Assembly (NCBI GenBank): GCA_009786775.1
Contig: WQRL01000159.1
Span: 1 to 5,378, forward strand
DNA from: Oscillospiraceae bacterium
Lineage (GTDB): Bacteria; Bacillota; Clostridia; Oscillospirales; Oscillospiraceae
Direction of reading: 5' to 3'
DNA length: 5,378 nucleotides
A program made the translations under genes and the position numbers. This document shows, in pieces, positions 1-5,257 of this stretch. Numbering within the stretch: the first letter of the stretch is position 1; each line of letters begins with the position of its first letter. The notes beneath the pieces were generated by a model. It saw only the letters and a program-made list of their open reading frames with translations. It had not been told where the DNA came from and searched no databases.

Positions 1-1213
1 GGCTCAGTGAGACAGCCCAGCCGGGCAGGGGCACATTTGGAAGTGAGCCGCCGCCTGTTTCGTCCATGACTTCAATAACTTCAGCTTCCCATCCGCTAAG
101 CACAGCCCTAAGCCTATCCGCCAGAGCAACTGCGCGGGAGTTAAGCTCGGCTTCGCCCGCAAAAAGCATGGACAGGACAGGGATTTTCGCAGCAGCTTCT
201 TTGGGGAATCTATACAGCCGCAGAGCAGCTTCCAAGACAGAGAGGGTCAGCTTGTCGGGGCGTATGGCTCTGGTGAGGGGGTGTTTTTTCATAGCAGCGA
301 TTAAATCCGCCCGCCCTGATATTATGCCGGCTTGTGAGCAGCCGAGGAGTTTGTCGCCGGAAAAGCACACCACATCAGCACCGGAGGAAAGCCAGCTCAT
401 GGCGGTTTCGCCTGCACTGAAACCAAAAGGCTCTGTGTCGATTAGAAAACAAGCGCCCACATCGTAGATCACGGGAAGCCCCACAGATTTGCCATACTGC
501 ACAAGCGTTTGCGCAGGCACGGAAGATGTGAAGCCTACAACTTCATAATTGCTGGTATGGACTTTTAGCAGTACTTGCGCATTTTGGTTCTCCACGGCAT
601 CTACATAGTCAGCAAGGCTTGTTTTGTTTGTGGTTCCTACTTCCACAAGTTCCGCACCGCCCTGTACTATGACCTGCGGCACTCGGAAGGAGCCGCCTAT
701 TTCAACGAGTTCTCCACGGGAAACAGCCACTTTCTTGCCTTTGGCAAGTGTGGCCAAAACAAGCATCATCGCCGCTGCGTTATTGTTTACAACCATTGAG
801 GCTTCGGCACCGGTTATTTCGCAAAGCAGTGTTTCAATGTGGCTGTAGCGGCTGCCGCGGTTACCGGTTGTGAGGTCATATTCTAGGTTGCTATAGCCCT
901 CAAAGACCTCAGACAGTCCGGAAATCAAATCCTTACCGAGGGGCGCGCGCCCCAAGTTTGTATGCAGCACAATCCCGGTGGCGTTAATTACGCCGCGCAG
1001 GTTGTGCTGCTCTTCAGATATTTTTGCTGCAACTATCCTAGCGCACTCATCAAGGCTGGGGAGCTGCGTTAATGTGCCGGAAAGAACATCACTTCGCAGT
1101 TTGTCCAGAGTTTCACGGCCGGCATGCTTGGCGCGCTCAGTTCCGATGCCGGAGAGCAGCGGGTGCATCAGCAGAGTGTTCATTTTAGGTAGGTTGTTTA
1201 ATAAGTTACTCAC
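1..1213 (-). CDS. selA: L-seryl-tRNA(Sec) selenium transferase (selenocysteine synthase), C-terminus off the window
   Basis: This is a cytosolic PLP enzyme that converts Ser-tRNA(Sec) to Sec-tRNA(Sec) using selenophosphate from SelD; SelB then delivers the product to UGA codons. The frame is open from GTG at 1213 to the window edge, giving 404 residues with no stop. Family members are about 450-465 residues, so roughly 50-60 are missing. Visible motifs are INATGIVLHTNLGRAPL near residue 85, YSNLEYDLTTGNRGSRYSH, VVNNNAAA, VGTTNKT (T194, T195), FSGDKLLG with the predicted PLP lysine K288, HPLTRAIRPDK (R315, R318) and GGGSLP near the end. Residues known to matter in Aquifex SelA (Asp-Lys, Thr-Thr, the two Arg) are all kept with a constant offset of 3. 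The GTG start is chosen because GGGGG lies 7 nt upstream and the product then begins MSNLLNNLPKMNTLL, as SelA proteins do; ATG at 1183 is the alternative. The loop after the lysine reads GCSQ rather than the usual GGPQ. The gene lies 173 bp downstream of lysR and has its own promoter. Confidence 0.95.
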   Translation of the reverse strand, partial: MSNLLNNLPKMNTLLMHPLLSGIGTERAKHAGRETLDKLRSDVLSGTLTQLPSLDECARIVAAKISEEQHNLRGVINATGIVLHTNLGRAPLGKDLISGLSEVFEGYSNLEYDLTTGNRGSRYSHIETLLCEITGAEASMVVNNNAAAMMLVLATLAKGKKVAVSRGELVEIGGSFRVPQVIVQGGAELVEVGTTNKTSLADYVDAVENQNAQVLLKVHTSNYEVVGFTSSVPAQTLVQYGKSVGLPVIYDVGACFLIDTEPFGFSAGETAMSWLSSGADVVCFSGDKLLGCSQAGIISGRADLIAAMKKHPLTRAIRPDKLTLSVLEAALRLYRFPKEAAAKIPVLSMLFAGEAELNSRAVALADRLRAVLSGWEAEVIEVMDETGGGSLPNVPLPGWAVSLS

Positions 1214-1220
1214 GAAAAGA

Positions 1221-1225
1221 CCCCC
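1221..1225 (-). promoter_or_regulatory. selA ribosome binding site supporting the GTG start
   Basis: On the minus strand GGGGG is followed by TCTTTTC (7 nt) and then GTG at 1213. No comparable purine tract precedes the internal ATG at 1183, so the GTG start is preferred. Confidence 0.5.
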
Positions 1226-1240
1226 GTAAACTGTGTGAAT

Positions 1241-1267
1241 GCTTGCTGCGTATTCCGTACGCAGAGC
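1241..1267 (-). other. Stem-loop at the 5' end of the selA leader
   Basis: CTGCGTA (1246-1252) and TACGCAG (1258-1264) form a perfect 7-bp stem. In the minus-strand RNA the loop is CGGAA. Three more pairs (1241-1243 with 1265-1267) extend it across a 2-nt bulge. The predicted transcription start is near 1268, so the hairpin would begin at about nucleotide +2 of the selA mRNA. No T-run follows, so it is not a terminator. It may protect the 5' end or bind a regulator. E. coli selA carries a SECIS-like leader element, but this loop lacks the GU typical of bacterial SECIS loops. Confidence 0.5.
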
Positions 1268-1274
1268 TTACGGC

Positions 1275-1280
1275 ATTATA
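1275..1280 (-). promoter_or_regulatory. selA promoter, extended -10 element
   Basis: The minus strand reads TGATATAAT, a perfect TATAAT hexamer preceded by the TGn extension. A -35 is poor: TTGTGC at 18-bp spacing matches 3 of 6 positions. An extended -10 can compensate for that. The predicted start near 1268 gives a leader of about 55 nt before the GTG at 1213. The element indicates that selA can be transcribed separately from lysR, although no clear terminator lies between them and read-through from lysR is possible. Confidence 0.6.
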
Positions 1281-1386
1281 TCACATTTGTATCAAGCGGC
1301 ACAAGGGGAGCGCTGCGCCATTTGCTTACCGGCAGCCTCCCGCTGACTTTTTCCGTGCGAAATTTTGTAACGTAATAATGCGGAAC

Positions 1387-2256
1387 CTAGATTCCAAAGT
1401 GATTGCGCACAAAGGCTGCAAATTTTCGGCCTGTTTCGCTTATGTATTTTTCCCTCTTAAAACCAATCTTAATATCCTGCGATAACCCACTATCCGAGAT
1501 GGGGAGCAAAACTATGTTGCCATCATTTCTATAAGGCTCAGCACTGCTGGAAGGAATAAAGCCGGAGCCTTGATTTATGGAAATTAGCCAGCGCTGCACT
1601 TCATAGCTGTTTGTAAAAACATCATCGCGGACAAAGAACCCCATGCCTGAGCATAGATGGTAGGGTAAATCAAACCTGCCATCGGCCTGTTTTATAAAAA
1701 TCAGCCTCTGTGCCCGCAAATCTTTTAGTGCGACTTCACTGAGCCTGGAGAGAGGGCTAGACTTATGAACAGCAAGAAAGTACGGGTCTGAATAGATTGT
1801 TGCTGATTTGTATTTTCTAAACATTGGGGATTCGGGAAAGAGCAGCATGTCATATTCGCTTGTATCAATCCGGAATGTTGAGATTTCCAGATAATCCAAC
1901 TGAGCTGCGGTGTCGGGATACAGGTCCATGAATGCTGCGAGGCACCGCATGAAGTTTTGGCTATGGTGAAACATGCCGATACTCAGTGTTTGCCTCTCGT
2001 CTTGGCTTTTTGCAGCGCTTACGGCGGCATCCAGCTCATGCATTGAGTTTAAGGCATGGCGTAGGAATTTTCTGCCGCTATCGTTAAGAAGTACTTTCTT
2101 TCCTGTTCGGTCAAACAGGCGCAGTCCCAACTCCTGCTCAAGGTTGGAGATGCTTTTTGATAGTGCAGACTGTGTTATGTTCAAAACTTGTGATGCCTTT
2201 GTCAGATTCTGCGTTTGTGCCGCAACTATAAAATACTTGACTTGGGTAAATTCCAT
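1387..2256 (-). CDS. LysR-family transcriptional regulator
   Basis: This is a cytoplasmic DNA-binding regulator of 289 residues, the usual LysR size. The N-terminal winged helix-turn-helix (about residues 1-60) is plain: MEFTQVKYFIVAAQTQNLTKASQVLN, then TQSALSKSISNLEQELG, LRLFDRTGKKVLLNDSG. A linker helix follows (about 62-86). The rest is the periplasmic-binding-protein-like co-inducer domain, opening with TLSIGMFHHS at about 90; its ligand cannot be read from sequence. The start is ATG at 2256 because AAGGAGG sits 7 nt upstream and family members begin this way. An in-frame ATG at 2277 lies upstream of that site, at the predicted transcription start, and is rejected. The gene follows the ALDH gene and precedes selA on the same strand, so it lacks the classic divergent target. 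Plausible targets are itself, the ALDH gene or selA. It ends with TAG at 1387-1389, with no obvious terminator. Confidence 0.93.
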   Translation of the reverse strand: MEFTQVKYFIVAAQTQNLTKASQVLNITQSALSKSISNLEQELGLRLFDRTGKKVLLNDSGRKFLRHALNSMHELDAAVSAAKSQDERQTLSIGMFHHSQNFMRCLAAFMDLYPDTAAQLDYLEISTFRIDTSEYDMLLFPESPMFRKYKSATIYSDPYFLAVHKSSPLSRLSEVALKDLRAQRLIFIKQADGRFDLPYHLCSGMGFFVRDDVFTNSYEVQRWLISINQGSGFIPSSSAEPYRNDGNIVLLPISDSGLSQDIKIGFKREKYISETGRKFAAFVRNHFGI

Positions 2257-2263
2257 TGACAAA

Positions 2264-2270
2264 CCTCCTT
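2264..2270 (-). promoter_or_regulatory. lysR ribosome binding site
   Basis: AAGGAGG on the minus strand is followed by TTTGTCA (7 nt) and ATG at 2256. This near-perfect anti-16S match fixes the start codon and excludes the upstream in-frame ATG at 2277. Confidence 0.85.
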
Positions 2271-2282
2271 GCATCACTGAGA

Positions 2283-2311
2283 ATTATACAACGGAAACAC
2301 ATCCCAATCAA
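2283..2311 (-). promoter_or_regulatory. lysR promoter
   Basis: The minus strand has TTGATT (2311-2306), a 17-bp spacer and a perfect TATAAT (2288-2283). This is the best sigma-A-type promoter in the window. The predicted start is near 2276, giving a leader of about 20 nt that contains just the ribosome binding site. The lysR gene is therefore its own transcription unit even though it follows the ALDH gene on the same strand. Confidence 0.7.
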
Positions 2312-2339
2312 GTTATTTAACGGTAGAAGCCGAAGGAAA

Positions 2340-2413
2340 GTGGCCGGCCGGGAGTGAGGCTGCTAATTTGCTTTGCCATTCGCTCATAAGCAGCGTCTCT
2401 CCCGGCCGGCCAC
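2340..2413. repeat. 74-nt near-palindromic hairpin between the ALDH gene and lysR
   Basis: GTGGCCGGCCGGGAG (2340-2354) and its exact reverse complement (2399-2413) form 15 uninterrupted pairs. Pairing continues inward in the same register with no bulges: 2 bp, 6 bp (GCTGCT/AGCAGC), 2 bp and 2 bp, separated by 1x1, 1x1, 1x1 and 2x2 mismatches. The terminal loop is about 10 nt. GAAA lies directly outside each end (2336-2339 and 2414-2417), which could be a short target-site duplication. Neither flank has a T-run, so it is not a standard intrinsic terminator, although it could stabilise the 3' end of the ALDH mRNA. Candidates are a MITE-like or REP-like mobile palindrome, or a structured RNA. 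It sits just upstream of the lysR promoter. Confidence 0.65.
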
Positions 2414-2447
2414 GAAACCGTCCCGGGGGTGTTTGTTCTGGGGGCCG

Positions 2448-3890
2448 CTAGACGGTGAAATCCACCGTAACCATTTTAAGTTCGGTGAACTCAGCTAATC
2501 CTACTAGGCCACCCTCCTTGCCAAGCCCGCTTTCCTTGACGCTTGTGCCCCAGCTTTGCTCGTTTGTCAAAGTTTGGCAGTTTAGGAAGATTGAGCCTGC
2601 CCTGAGTGCCGGGATCATCTTGAGGCAATTTTTTATATCTGCTGACCATAGATGCACGCATAGGCCATATGGGGAGTCATTAGCCAGTGTAACAAAATCG
2701 TCGTTGTCTGTTAACTTAATTATGACTGCCACAGGGCCGAAAACCTCTTCGCGGGCTATGGTCATTTCATGTTTTACATCTGAAATTATGGTAGGCATTA
2801 CATAAAAACCCTTTTCGTGAGCGGAGGTTTTGGCCTGGGAGTAGTACAGGGTCGCACCCTCATCAAGCGCATTTTGTATATAACCTTCAATGCTGGCCTT
2901 GTGCGAGGCGCTTGCAACAGGCCCCATGTATGTGCTTTTTTCAGCAGGGTCATCAACTTTTACATTTGCTGCAAATGCGGCTAGCTTCTCTAGAAACTCA
3001 TCATAGACTTTCTCGTGGACGTAATACCGGCCAGGCCCTGAGCAATGCTGGCCGCTGTTGTTAAATTGTCTAAAACCAAGCACCTTTATAGCCTCGTCAA
3101 TGTTTGCATCTGGCGCAATCAGCACGGGGTTGTTGCCGCCTAGCTCCATCACGCACTTCTTTACGGTTCCTGCGGCATACCTAAGGACATCCTTTCCTGT
3201 TTCGCTGCTGCCGGTAAAGCCAACAATGGACACTGCGGGGTGGGTGGCAATAGCTTTGCCCACAGAGCCGCCGGGGCCTGTAATAACATTTACCACGCCG
3301 TCAGGAATGCCAGCCTTCATCATTATTTCCGCTAATTTTAAGATTGTTGCGGAGTTTATGCTTGGCGGTTTGATGACACATGTGTTGCCTACTGCGAGGG
3401 CTGCGGAGACCTTTACCGCAGTTACAATAACAGGGAGGTTCCATGGGATAATCAGAGCAGCTACGCCAAAAGGTTCGCGCCTGAAATAAGCGAGCTTACT
3501 GGAGTCCATGGGTATGTGTGTGCCCATTAGCGACTGGGCGATAGCAGCGTTATATTCAAACTTATCTGCGGCCCCCATAACAATGCCGAAAGCGTCGTTA
3601 TACGGTGTGCCGTGTTCAAGGACATCGCACATAGCCAAATCATGGGCGTTTTCCCTGATAGCGGCAGCGACCTTGTTTAGAACGGCGTTGCGCTCTGCTT
3701 GTTTTAGGCTTGACCAGGAATGGAATGCTTCTGCGGCAGCGTTGACCGCTTTGTCAACATCATCTGAATTTGCAAGCGGAACTTTTGCCAGATTCTCGCC
3801 TGTCGCAGGATTTAAGGTGACAAAAGTTTCCCCACTTTGTGAATCCACCCATTTCCCATTGATTAGCATCTTCATGTTATCATAAATCAT
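2448..3890 (-). CDS. NAD(P)+-dependent aldehyde dehydrogenase
   Basis: This is a cytosolic enzyme of 480 residues, full length for the ALDH superfamily, oxidising an aldehyde to the acid (or an acyl product) with NAD+ or NADP+. Key parts in order: cofactor-domain segment IIPWNLPV with oxyanion Asn151; VIKPPS with Lys174; GFTGSSETG at 224-232 in the nucleotide fold; general base Glu249 in MELGGN; nucleophile Cys283 in FNNSGQHCSGPGR; Glu382 in EEVFGPV; NDSPYGL at 404-410; and ESGLGKEGG near the C-terminus. The position after KPP that is Glu in many NAD+-specific enzymes is Ser177, which would tolerate NADP+ (inference). The substrate cannot be told from sequence. The start ATG at 3890 has GGGG 8 nt upstream; in-frame ATGs at 3875 and 3869 lack a better site. 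It diverges from apbE and is followed by the 74-nt hairpin and then lysR on the same strand. Confidence 0.94.
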   Translation of the reverse strand: MIYDNMKMLINGKWVDSQSGETFVTLNPATGENLAKVPLANSDDVDKAVNAAAEAFHSWSSLKQAERNAVLNKVAAAIRENAHDLAMCDVLEHGTPYNDAFGIVMGAADKFEYNAAIAQSLMGTHIPMDSSKLAYFRREPFGVAALIIPWNLPVIVTAVKVSAALAVGNTCVIKPPSINSATILKLAEIMMKAGIPDGVVNVITGPGGSVGKAIATHPAVSIVGFTGSSETGKDVLRYAAGTVKKCVMELGGNNPVLIAPDANIDEAIKVLGFRQFNNSGQHCSGPGRYYVHEKVYDEFLEKLAAFAANVKVDDPAEKSTYMGPVASASHKASIEGYIQNALDEGATLYYSQAKTSAHEKGFYVMPTIISDVKHEMTIAREEVFGPVAVIIKLTDNDDFVTLANDSPYGLCVHLWSADIKNCLKMIPALRAGSIFLNCQTLTNEQSWGTSVKESGLGKEGGLVGLAEFTELKMVTVDFTV

Positions 3891-3981
3891 TACTTTAACC
3901 CCATTTCATATTTTTGCTAAAATCCTATCACGGGAGAGCCGTGGGCCGTATCGTCCGTCACGCTGAAAAATGATGCAGAAT

Positions 3982-3999
3982 TTCGTCTGAAATGACGAA
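3982..3999. promoter_or_regulatory. 18-bp palindrome, candidate operator
   Basis: TTCGTC-TGAAAT-GACGAA is a perfect 6-bp inverted repeat with a 6-nt centre, 92 bp upstream of the ALDH start. It contains T-N11-A spacings as found in LysR-type binding sites, so the LysR protein encoded at 1387-2256 is a possible binder. If transcription of the ALDH gene starts near 4015, the palindrome lies just downstream of the start and could equally act as an RNA hairpin. The assignment is an inference from symmetry and position. Confidence 0.3.
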
Positions 4000-4021
4000 T
4001 ACAAAAAATGCTGTCTGCTGT

Positions 4022-4043
4022 ATTATCTCAATTATGCGAGGTG
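4022..4043 (-). promoter_or_regulatory. Possible ALDH promoter (weak)
   Basis: On the minus strand GATAAT (4027-4022) matches the -10 consensus at 5 of 6 positions. The -35 is weak: a 16-bp spacer puts it at TTGCGT (4049-4044, 3 of 6), just beyond the listed interval. A start near 4015 would leave a leader of about 125 nt. No better candidate was seen between this point and the ALDH start. Confidence 0.25.
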
Positions 4044-4074
4044 ACGCAAATAGCTTCGCTGTATAACCGAACAA

Positions 4075-4106
4075 ACCAGAAAGCAGGCTCCGGCCTGCTT
4101 TTTGGT
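4075..4106 (+). terminator. Intrinsic terminator facing apbE
   Basis: A 14-bp stem (4075-4088 with 4093-4106, one G-T wobble) closes on a TCCG tetraloop. Its core is AAAGCAGGC/GCCTGCTTT, and TTTTT at 4099-4103 follows the GC-rich part, giving the plus strand a normal intrinsic terminator. The minus-strand copy has an interrupted tail (TTTCTGGTTTG) and would terminate less well. No plus-strand gene precedes it, so it ends either read-through from a leader or small RNA starting in 3900-4070, or an attenuated long apbE leader. Confidence 0.65.
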
Positions 4107-4146
4107 GCGCTTAATTGCGCAAATGTGCCTGTTTCGTAAGCCCCTC

Positions 4147-4175
4147 TTGTTTTGGTTGCGGATACGTTGTATTAT
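4147..4175 (+). promoter_or_regulatory. apbE promoter
   Basis: TTGTTT (4147-4152), a 17-bp spacer and TATTAT (4170-4175) form a moderate sigma-A-type promoter: the -10 matches 5 of 6 and the -35 matches 3 of 6. The predicted start near 4182 is downstream of the terminator at 4075-4106, so apbE can be expressed independently of it. Confidence 0.5.
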
Positions 4176-4183
4176 TGGAGAAT

Positions 4184-4206
4184 CAGCGGTGCGTTACGCG
4201 CCGCTG
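4184..4206 (+). other. Stem-loop at the 5' end of the apbE leader
   Basis: CAGCGGTGCG and CGCGCCGCTG pair over 10 bp (one T-G wobble) around a TTA loop. The hairpin would start about 2 nt into the transcript from the promoter at 4147-4175. It lies 28 nt upstream of the ribosome binding site and leaves it free. No T-run follows, so it is not a terminator. A role in protecting the 5' end, or as a protein site, is inferred from position. Confidence 0.5.
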
Positions 4207-4233
4207 GAGTAGCAAGAGTTAAAAGACTGAAGC

Positions 4234-4239
4234 AGGTGG
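4234..4239 (+). promoter_or_regulatory. apbE ribosome binding site deciding the start
   Basis: AGGTGG lies 7 nt before ATG at 4247. The in-frame GTG at 4241 would overlap the purine tract and leave only about 1 nt of spacing, so the ATG is preferred. Confidence 0.6.
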
Positions 4240-4246
4240 GGTGGAC

Positions 4247-5257
4247 ATGCATAAAATATCGGCGGCTTTATGTGTTTTGATAGCTTTTTTTGTAATTGCG
4301 GGGTGCTCAAGTGAGCAGGAACTTCGGCATATGCAGGATTCACGCTTTATGCTTGACACATTTTGCACAATCACTATATTTTATCCTGATGATGCGGAAA
4401 TGCAGGCGAAAGCCGCCCGGGTGATTGAGGAAGCCTTCTTACTCATATTGCACTATGAACAGCTATTTAGCATAAGTGTAGAGGGGAGCGACATATGGCG
4501 GATAAACCATGCGGGCGGAGCCCCTACAGAAGTTTCGGCTGAAACTGTGGCAATATTGGAGGCAGGCATTGCCTTTGGGAGTATATCAGAAGGGAAGTTT
4601 GACATTACCGTCGGAAGGCTGACAAGGCTGTGGGACTTTAGCGGACACTCAGGTGTCCCGGGCCAAGCTGATTTGGCGCAGGCTATAAAGAGTGTGGGAT
4701 ACCAGGGCATAGTTATTGAGGGAAACACCGTGACACTCGAAAATCCTGAAACTTGGCTGGATCTGGGCGGAATTGCCAAAGGCTTCATTTTGGACAGTCT
4801 GTCTGAGTTTATGCGCAAGCAAGGCGTTAGAGCTGCTGTTATTGACCTGGGCGGGGATGTGGCGGTTGTAGGTGAGCGGGCTGCGGGGAGGCTTTGGCGC
4901 ATTGGGGTAAGGCATCCGTTTGGGGCACAGCATGGCCTATTTGGGGTAATAGAAATCCCTGAGGCGGCATCCATCACCTCAGGGATTTATGAGCGTCAAT
5001 TTGAGCAAGGCGGCATTTCCTATCACCATATACTTAATCCTCGGACCGGAATGCCTGCAACCAGCGACATTGTTAGCGCAACAGTGGTGACAAACAGTGC
5101 CTTGGCTGGCGATGCTCTGACCTCGGCAGTCATGCAGGCCGGCAGCGGGCGGGCTGTGGAGCTGCTTCTGAGTTTCCCGGAAATAATAGGTGCGTTGCTG
5201 GTGCTATATAACGGTGAAATCATAGAGGTTGGGGATATTGCATTTGAGGGTGTATAA
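4247..5257 (+). CDS. apbE: FAD:protein FMN transferase, ApbE-family lipoprotein
   Basis: The enzyme transfers FMN from FAD to a Thr or Ser of a target protein, with Mg2+, outside the cytoplasmic membrane; known targets include Rnf/Nqr subunits and FMN-binding-domain proteins. The product has 336 residues, normal for the family. It opens with a lipoprotein signal: MHKISAALCVLIAFFVIAG then Cys20 in the lipobox IAGC. Family motifs follow in order: MLDTFCTITIF (35-45), FSISVEGSDIWRIN (74-87), GKFDITVGRLTRLWDF (116-131), DLGGIAKGFILD (172-183), VIDLGGDVAVVG (198-209), ITSGIYERQF (243-252), YHHILNPRTGMP (259-270) and AGDALTSAVMQAG with the likely metal-binding Asp289. ATG at 4247 is chosen for its ribosome site. 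No flavinylation target or Rnf gene lies in the window, so its partner is unknown. It stands alone and divergent from the ALDH gene. Confidence 0.96.
   Translation: MHKISAALCVLIAFFVIAGCSSEQELRHMQDSRFMLDTFCTITIFYPDDAEMQAKAARVIEEAFLLILHYEQLFSISVEGSDIWRINHAGGAPTEVSAETVAILEAGIAFGSISEGKFDITVGRLTRLWDFSGHSGVPGQADLAQAIKSVGYQGIVIEGNTVTLENPETWLDLGGIAKGFILDSLSEFMRKQGVRAAVIDLGGDVAVVGERAAGRLWRIGVRHPFGAQHGLFGVIEIPEAASITSGIYERQFEQGGISYHHILNPRTGMPATSDIVSATVVTNSALAGDALTSAVMQAGSGRAVELLLSFPEIIGALLVLYNGEIIEVGDIAFEGV

Larger units (their letters stand above)
3891..4246. other. Divergent intergenic region between the ALDH gene and apbE
   Basis: These 356 bp have no convincing gene. They hold a small CACGG/CCGTG hairpin in the ALDH leader (3929-3943), an 18-bp palindrome (3982-3999), a weak ALDH promoter candidate, a strong terminator facing right (4075-4106), a TGCGC/GCGCA hairpin just after it (4106-4121), the apbE promoter and a leader hairpin. 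Most are listed separately. No tRNA was seen. Confidence 0.7.

Noticed and set aside
66..848. Plus-strand ORFs of 133 and 74 residues opposite selA.
   Set aside because: They are antisense to an intact, motif-rich selA frame and have no family features.
1243..1485. 80-residue plus-strand ORF spanning the selA-lysR gap.
   Set aside because: It overlaps the selA promoter and the antisense of the lysR end, with no ribosome site or recognisable motif.
2257..2277. Upstream ATG (2277) as the start of lysR, adding MMQGGLS.
   Set aside because: It lies upstream of the AAGGAGG site and at the predicted transcription start; LysR proteins begin at the MEFTQVKYF segment.
2340..2413. The 74-nt hairpin as a standard Rho-independent terminator for the ALDH gene.
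   Set aside because: The minus-strand flank reads CTTTCCTTCGGC, with no U-run, and the stem is much longer than usual for a terminator.
4022..4106. c-di-GMP-I riboswitch, suggested by GACGCAAA and a following terminator.
   Set aside because: The required upstream helix with a GAAA tetraloop and the conserved downstream GGUAGC-type receptor are not visible. Kept only as an unassigned leader.
4008..4139. 43-codon plus-strand ORF starting MLSAVLSQLCE.
   Set aside because: It runs straight through the intrinsic terminator stem, has no ribosome site, and resembles nothing I recognise; likely chance.
4241..4246. GTG at 4241 as the apbE start.
   Set aside because: It overlaps the ribosome-binding tract; ATG at 4247 has proper spacing and gives a normal lipoprotein signal peptide.
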